A stretch of DNA of 64,000 nt from assembly GCA_935421135.1 (NCBI GenBank), contig OW285196.1, forward strand, positions 5,003,001-5,067,000, written 5' to 3'. Within the stretch, counting starts at the first letter, position 1, and the number at the start of each line of letters is the position of its first letter. This DNA comes from Bugulina stolonifera. Taxonomy: Eukaryota; Bryozoa; Gymnolaemata; Cheilostomatida; Bugulidae. Shown here in pieces: positions 60,901 to 64,000 of this stretch. The notes under the pieces are model-generated. The model was not told the origin of the DNA and did not search any database. It saw nothing but the letters and a program-made list of their open reading frames with translations. The translations under genes and the position numbers were made by a program.

Positions 60901-61008
60901 ACGGATAACTAGACAGGGTAGAATTGTGCATAGTAACAATTTGCTATAGAATAACTTACTAACTGAAATACACAGCAGAACTATCCAAAACCATGCTAGA
61001 AAGAACAT
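42841..61008 (-). CDS. Gene B: CUB and sushi-domain type I membrane protein
   Basis: Minus-strand exons: 61008-60960 signal peptide (MFFLAWFWIVLLCISV); 60508-60300 and 59493-59328 CUB; 56378-56193 Cys module; sushi exons 53363-53187, 52705-52523, 52199-52020, 48061-47888, 47605-47429, 45365-45195, 44844-44674 and 44330-44148; 43817-43511 stalk plus membrane helix; 42943-42841 tail and stop. Without the damaged exon 55665-55467 the exons add up to 811 codons in one frame. The product would sit in the plasma membrane with an extracellular adhesion or recognition region, like complement-control or innate-recognition receptors. Its ligand is unknown. The GC-AG intron in the CUB and the exon-derived minisatellite are unusual. 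Confidence 0.85.
43511..43817 (-). CDS. Stalk and transmembrane exon of gene B
   Basis: An Asn/His-rich repeated stalk (TNHSANHSTNHPTNH) and a Ser/Lys segment are followed by a helix of about 23 residues (LIVGLCVGITIILALITGV) and a CWYMKR stop-transfer end. Confidence 0.85.
44148..45365 (-). CDS. Three membrane-proximal sushi exons of gene B
   Basis: 45365-45195 and 44844-44674 are near-identical 171-nt modules (RCGQPYTVPNS, GHYLND, YTCFHGYQL, EDGHWSLPP), an evident local duplication. 44330-44148 is a third module (TCGLPPQVPKA, YFECVIGELD, EANGTWSEPPQC). A second in-frame-compatible donor at about 44120 would lengthen the last one by 27 nt. Confidence 0.85.
45366..46019. other. Gene B intron left of the minisatellite
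   Basis: Non-coding; aligns in part with 781-1152 of gene A and contains two short GTACACGCAG-type duplicates. Confidence 0.5.
46020..47465. repeat. 37-bp minisatellite made of sushi-exon end plus splice donor (about 39 units)
   Basis: Head-to-tail units reading ACAGCTAGGTAAAGTAGACC then ACTG.GTACTTACTATT. On the minus strand this is CAG, the exon-end coding sequence for WSTLPSCN, and GTAAGTACA. The authentic exon end (47429) is the rightmost unit. Every unit therefore offers a good 5' splice site and an AG that could act as an acceptor. Unit length is not a multiple of three. Confidence 0.92.
47429..48061 (-). CDS. Two sushi exons of gene B, including the empty site of element 1
   Basis: 48061-47888 (NCGPLPSVPNS, VTYECNDGYEMSG, YWSVPPLCQG) carries the uninterrupted GGTACCGACCAAT site. 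47605-47429 (SCPALPILNN, LITCLPGYQIVGDSTVEC) is the founder of the minisatellite. Confidence 0.88.
49490..49625. repeat. GAGA-rich tandem block
   Basis: Repeats of GAGAGCACATTGAGA with AGAGAGAGCTCTC, ending in a pure GA run. Confidence 0.8.
50880..51884. mobile_element. Foldback/MITE-like element with a 32-bp central palindrome
   Basis: The ends resemble each other in inverted orientation (GGCACATTGGGACATTTTGA at the left; TTTTGTCTCAATGTGCGCCCC at the right). Inside, GGGGCTAATTGAGACA and its exact mirror form a perfect palindrome at 51242-51273. Words of the CACATTGGGA type recur in both orientations. No coding sequence. Confidence 0.55.
51905..52040. repeat. Short exon-end/donor repeat of gene B
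   Basis: Three to four diverged units corresponding to the array at 12143-12345. They contain the end of the WTPAPTCH exon and GTAAGT-like words on the minus strand. Confidence 0.65.
52020..53363 (-). CDS. Three sushi exons of gene B
   Basis: 53363-53187 (SCGNPPNNISHGEIV, NYSCVTGYEI), 52705-52523 (VCGQPPLVKNTKAG, YNCVPGYEVTRYS) and 52199-52020 (DCGRPPALTNGNISH, YNCDNAGFILVG). All are phase 1-1 and open. They correspond to five exons in gene A. Confidence 0.88.
54078..54377. mobile_element. MITE with about 100-bp inverted arms
   Basis: Flanked by GAGTAATTA on both sides (54069-54077 and 54378-54386); gene A has a single GAGTAATTA near 16468. The arms carry TTCGAAA..GACAGTTTGAAACAGG-type words in opposite orientations. 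Confidence 0.75.
54387..55466. other. Gene B intron with a possible element remnant
   Basis: A plus-strand frame of 61 codons (54731-54916, TETNHKDAYLEVFGSEEI) looks coding-like but is not recognised. 55290-55420 is rich in TTGTGACGTTTGT words. No splice-supported gene. Confidence 0.4.
55467..55665 (-). pseudogene. Frame-shifted sushi-like exon of gene B
   Basis: 199 nt against 216 in gene A. A 17-nt deletion after the GGATATG (near 55597) shifts the frame and brings a TAA within a few codons. The splice sites survive. Because the exon was phase 1-1, skipping it would restore the reading frame. Confidence 0.8.
55840..55915. repeat. AATGGTGGCTAG tandem repeat
   Basis: Six units of about 13 bp in an intron. 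Confidence 0.8.
56193..56378 (-). CDS. Cys-rich sushi-like exon of gene B
   Basis: 186 nt, phase 1-1; EEGYCKSAWTNCLCAPGYTF, SSCLFPGQW and TLTCRS. Paralogue at 33190-33005. Confidence 0.8.
57960..58555 (+). mobile_element. Diverged solo LTR (approximate edges)
   Basis: GGGCCGAGGCCCCTC, CTATATAAAGCG and CAATAAAGACACATCTA occur in the order seen in the 17580-family LTR. Confidence 0.45.
58825..59115 (+). mobile_element. SINE dimer
   Basis: Two head-to-tail tRNA-like heads (CTGACCTAGTGGTTAGTG and GGACTAGTGGCCAGTGG) with B-box-like TTGATTACCG and TTTGATTACTG; related to 33930-34080. Confidence 0.5.
59328..60508 (-). CDS. CUB domain of gene B (two exons, GC-AG intron)
   Basis: 60508-60300 (GCGSRLVATST, YLNNENCLWYIQASGV, ending ICRYDGVE) and 59493-59328 (IYGGESTSGPKLAKTIC, VVVRFYSDGG, FTLEYTAV). 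The donor is GAG followed by GCGAGT; a nearby GTAGCT would break the CUB consensus. Confidence 0.85.
60655..60760. repeat. Self-complementary TACATG microsatellite
   Basis: Irregular (TGTACA/ACATGT)n, able to form hairpins. A similar block lies at 62222-62290. Confidence 0.8.
60960..61008 (-). CDS. Signal-peptide exon of gene B
   Basis: ATG at 61008, MFFLAWFWIVLLCISV, GTAAGT-type donor, phase 1. Confidence 0.8.
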
Positions 61009-62025
61009 GTTAACTATCCACTAGATATGACTTGTATATTCTCTGTTACCAGACCTCTAGGTATGCGCTCTACAGTTTCCTCTATGTCAGAACTATAGAA
61101 CAACTCTCTGCAGTTACAATCGCACTTTTTAATAAGGAAGAATAGTAAGTCATTGATTCAACAGAATCCACATAGTCCAAGAACAACAAATAGGAAAACA
61201 GAGACTGACATCTGACATGTGTATACAGTGTATGATACATGTAGAACACTTGTTTGTAAAATGTTTTTTACAAACAGTGCGACAGTAAACCTGGAAATCT
61301 GATACTTTATACCTGCATTGTGTGCTGTAGACTGTTGCTGTTGATGGCTGACTACCATAATACAACTAGTTACCAGTTCCATTTAATACGGACTGATCAC
61401 TTTGCTGTTGCCCAGAATATTCATAAGCAAATAACACATCATGCAAATTGACTAACACATCTTGACATTATTTTTTGGCAAAGGCCCATTATAAATTTGG
61501 TTCAAAGATGTGGCGTTACGACTTTTGTGGTTAACGAAACCATAAAAAAAGCATAAATAACTGTCTTGCCTGTTAGAAGCAATATACGTAACATAGTATA
61601 TTATAGCTGATTGCTTTGCAATTAGCCAATGAATTTATAAACATATAAATTCTTCCAGTTGAATAATCTTTCAACTTGACATATCTGTTTGGTTAAGGCC
61701 TTTTGCGAATTTACATGTAGTTAACTTAATGTTGCTACCAACAAAATCATAGAAGAGACATTATGTGTAACTGTTGTCTGTTTGCAACAAACTACAAAAT
61801 ATAAATAACTCTGTAGCTTTCCAAACTGTATAAGTGCTTTTATGAACTGCACAACGTTATTGTACACCATGATTGAGATACGTGTAGATAAATATACATG
61901 TAATTGTATAGTTGAGAAGGTTTAAACAGTATTTATTAGAATCAGAATGGTTCAGGCTATAAGAACACTTAAATAACATTATGGTAACCTTATGCTCTTT
62001 CCTCTCTGCATTCTCCATTTTATGG
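61009..62025. other. Intergenic region upstream of gene B
   Basis: About 1 kb without genes, partly matching 40306-41560 upstream of gene A, so the promoter was duplicated too. No clear TATA box. Confidence 0.5.
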
Positions 62026-63589
62026 TTACATCTTTGTTACACATGCCTTCTGACACTCTGCCTCAGAGCTGTAAAATAGGAGAAAAGTATTTCAGTGATT
62101 TTGTCAGCTGCCACTAAAGGAAAAACTGGCATTATAAATTTAGTAAATTCTACTAACATGCTATGCAGTGGATGCTTTAAGAGTGATTCAGTCCGAAAGG
62201 TATGAAACTAGATATAAAACATACATGTACATGTAGTTGTACATGTACATGTAGCTGTACATGTAGTTGTACATGTACATGTAGTTGTAAGGCATTCAAA
62301 TGAATCATCAAACAATACACACTCTAAATCAACAACATACATACATACATACAAAAAGTAAGCGACTTTTAGATTTTGAACGCCTGTTCAGAAAGTTGTC
62401 TTCCCTTGAACAGACATCCAAAAGAGATCTAATGTACTCGTAACGCTAAACTGATTGGTTGCTTAGTGCTCATTTATTTATTATTTCGACACTGTTGACG
62501 CCAGTGGTGAATGCTAAGGGTCAAGGTCATCGAGCAGAAATGGCTGAACTTCAGCAATCAAACTAATAAATTTTAATTTTTAAATTTTACTCTAGTGGTT
62601 TTTAGCTACTGTGGGTAACCCTGCTATTATCTGTCAGGCCCCAAAAAATATTAAATAGGCTAACAGATAGATGCAGATTTGAGTTACATTTTGCAAATTT
62701 TGCATCTATTTTGTAATTAGCCAAACAATGGCAGGTCATAAAAGGGTTGTGACTTTTGCTTTGCTCTGTGAATGTGGTAAGAACTCACTGAGAGTGACCA
62801 ATTAATTGTTCCTGGATAGATAATGATTTTAGCAACTTTTCTACTGTAATTACTCAATTTTATGCTATTGACCATGAACAGGAAAAACTGAAAATCGTAC
62901 CAATTGTAGCATTACATGGTATTATCCGGTGTCACACAGGATTATTTAGTGTCTCGTATTGCTGCGTAGCGGTAGCACTGTTTGTTTTTACATAAAACCC
63001 CGGATGTGAGGGGGCAACCAACATATGAATGCCATAATTATATAGTAGGTAGTAATCACAGTTTTAATTGGACAACCACTGTACTAACCTAAATCTGTTT
63101 CCATTTCCTGCACATCCACCGTAGATAAACTTGGCACACTTCCCATCCTTGAAAGTAAAGCTAGGAATGTAAGCTTTACATAGTCCACTAACACCTGGTG
63201 TCTCTTGGCAAGGGTCTACAACTACATAGTAAGTGGGCATAAGTTATCCTTCCTACATTTGTATATCTGAAATCTTCAACCAATATTTACATTCCTTTAG
63301 AACTTGAAGAGATCAATGTATTTTCTTCTTACAGATACAGTATGTACAACAACACTTACCCTTCTGTGTAGCTTTTGTAGTACCTGAAATAAAAACATGC
63401 ACATGCTATACCTGGGCTGTATAAACACTCTATGCACATTGTACAAGTATATAGCCCTACTTGTATGTCTGATCACGTGGTTCAATGTATCTGTGAACTA
63501 TGGTTATTGCTTTCTTCATTACATAAATATATAGTATGAGCGAAGAAACAATTATTAGCTCTTACTTTTCTGTGGGGTTTCTGTAGTAC
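62026..63589 (-). CDS. Kunitz (BPTI-type) protease-inhibitor domain gene, 5' part outside window
   Basis: Exons 63589-63566 and 63383-63360 are 24-nt micro-exons encoding related linkers (TTETPQK, TTKATQK). 63215-63089 and 62068-62026 encode the Kunitz domain: DPCQETPGVSGLCKAYIPSF, GKCAKFIYGGCAGNGNRF, and SEAECQKACVTKM before a TAA. All six Kunitz cysteines are present, and the P1 position after the second Cys is Lys followed by Ala, as in trypsin-like protease inhibitors. The domain is C-terminal. Upstream exons, including any signal peptide, would lie right of 63589, where element 3 begins at 63755. A remnant of the last exon at 41560 shows its 3' end was part of the gene B/A duplication. 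Confidence 0.85.
62069..63088. other. Kunitz gene intron
   Basis: Contains the TACATG microsatellite at 62222-62290 and otherwise nothing recognised. Confidence 0.5.
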
Positions 63590-63754
63590 CTGAAATAAAA
63601 ATATACCCATACTATACCTGGGCTGTAAACATGCTATGCTGATTGTACATTGTACAAGTACATACTTGCTATAAGTATAGTGCAGGTGCTATACACATGC
63701 TATACACATGCTATACACATGCTATACACATGCTATACATATGCTATACACATG

Positions 63755-64000
63755 AGTAGTATAGTCAGTGCACTTCTAGACAGACACGCACTCATTGACC
63801 CCTGTTTTCAACCAATCACAAGCCGGTATTTCCGATTTCAACCAATCACAGAAGAGCACAAAAATTTTGCACACGACCTTGCCAAGGTCACCCCAAAATC
63901 CCCCCTTCTGATTGGTCGAAAAAACATTTGCACACTTGACCCCGAACCCGGCCACGACCCCTTCCCTCCCTCCTTCCCGCCCTCCTCCCCTCCCCCTCCC
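63755..64000 (+). mobile_element. Element 3: left end of a second element-1-type transposon
   Basis: From AGTAGTATAG onward it matches the element 1 left TIR almost base for base over 240 bp, to the window edge. It is inserted in a GCTATACACAT tandem repeat. The preceding six bases CACATG (63749-63754) are the predicted target duplication. Confidence 0.92.

Overview
This is a eukaryotic, almost certainly metazoan, genomic window. Genes are split by GT-AG introns, several host exons are single sushi (CCP) modules in phase 1, and the non-coding DNA is AT-rich and full of LTRs, SINEs and MITEs. The receptor-like CUB/sushi families and the style of the repeats suggest an early-branching animal such as a sponge, but nothing in the window proves the species. 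No prokaryotic gene organisation is present.

Host layout (all minus strand, 5' end at the right). 62026-63589 holds the 3' part of a Kunitz (BPTI-type) inhibitor gene with two 24-nt micro-exons. 42841-61008 is gene B, a complete type I membrane protein: signal peptide, CUB, a sushi-like Cys module, eight sushi modules, an Asn/His-rich stalk, a transmembrane helix and a short tyrosine-containing tail. 1361-40305 is gene A, a tandem paralogue with the same exon series but an extra pair of sushi exons; its 3' end lies beyond the left edge. Gene A is broken by a transposon inside a sushi exon. Gene B keeps the uninterrupted exon but has a 17-nt deletion in another exon that gene A keeps intact.

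Mobile layer. Two DNA elements of about 9.6 kb share an architecture I do not recognise. Element 1 is 1832-11388 (target duplication ACCGAC) and element 2 is 22650-32321 (target duplication TATAAT). Both begin AGTAGTATAGTCAGTGCA, have long terminal inverted repeats, make 6-bp target duplications, and carry a central array of 31-bp repeats flanked by outward-facing TATA boxes that drive one minus-strand and one plus-strand gene. Element 2 encodes a protein-primed-type family B DNA polymerase and a two-repeat protein that may bind single-stranded DNA. Element 1 has no polymerase. It encodes a five-exon I-kappa-B-like ankyrin protein with a phosphodegron-like N terminus, and a zinc-binding, Ser/Thr/Pro-rich protein. 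A third copy of the element-1 end begins at 63755 and runs off the window. The polymerase and 6-bp duplications recall Polintons/Mavericks, but I see no integrase, protease or capsid gene.

Element 2 sits in the 5' LTR of a minus-strand LTR retrotransposon (17580-32547, target duplication GTAT). That element has a tRNA-Leu-type primer site, a degraded Gag-like frame and no reverse transcriptase. Its second ORF carries the same C-x2-C...H-x3-H-x5-C-x-C-x12-H module as the plus-strand protein of element 1, an unexpected link between a retroelement and a DNA element.

Two different sushi exons are each followed by a minisatellite built from the exon's own 3' end plus its 5' splice site; the larger has about 39 units of 37 bp.
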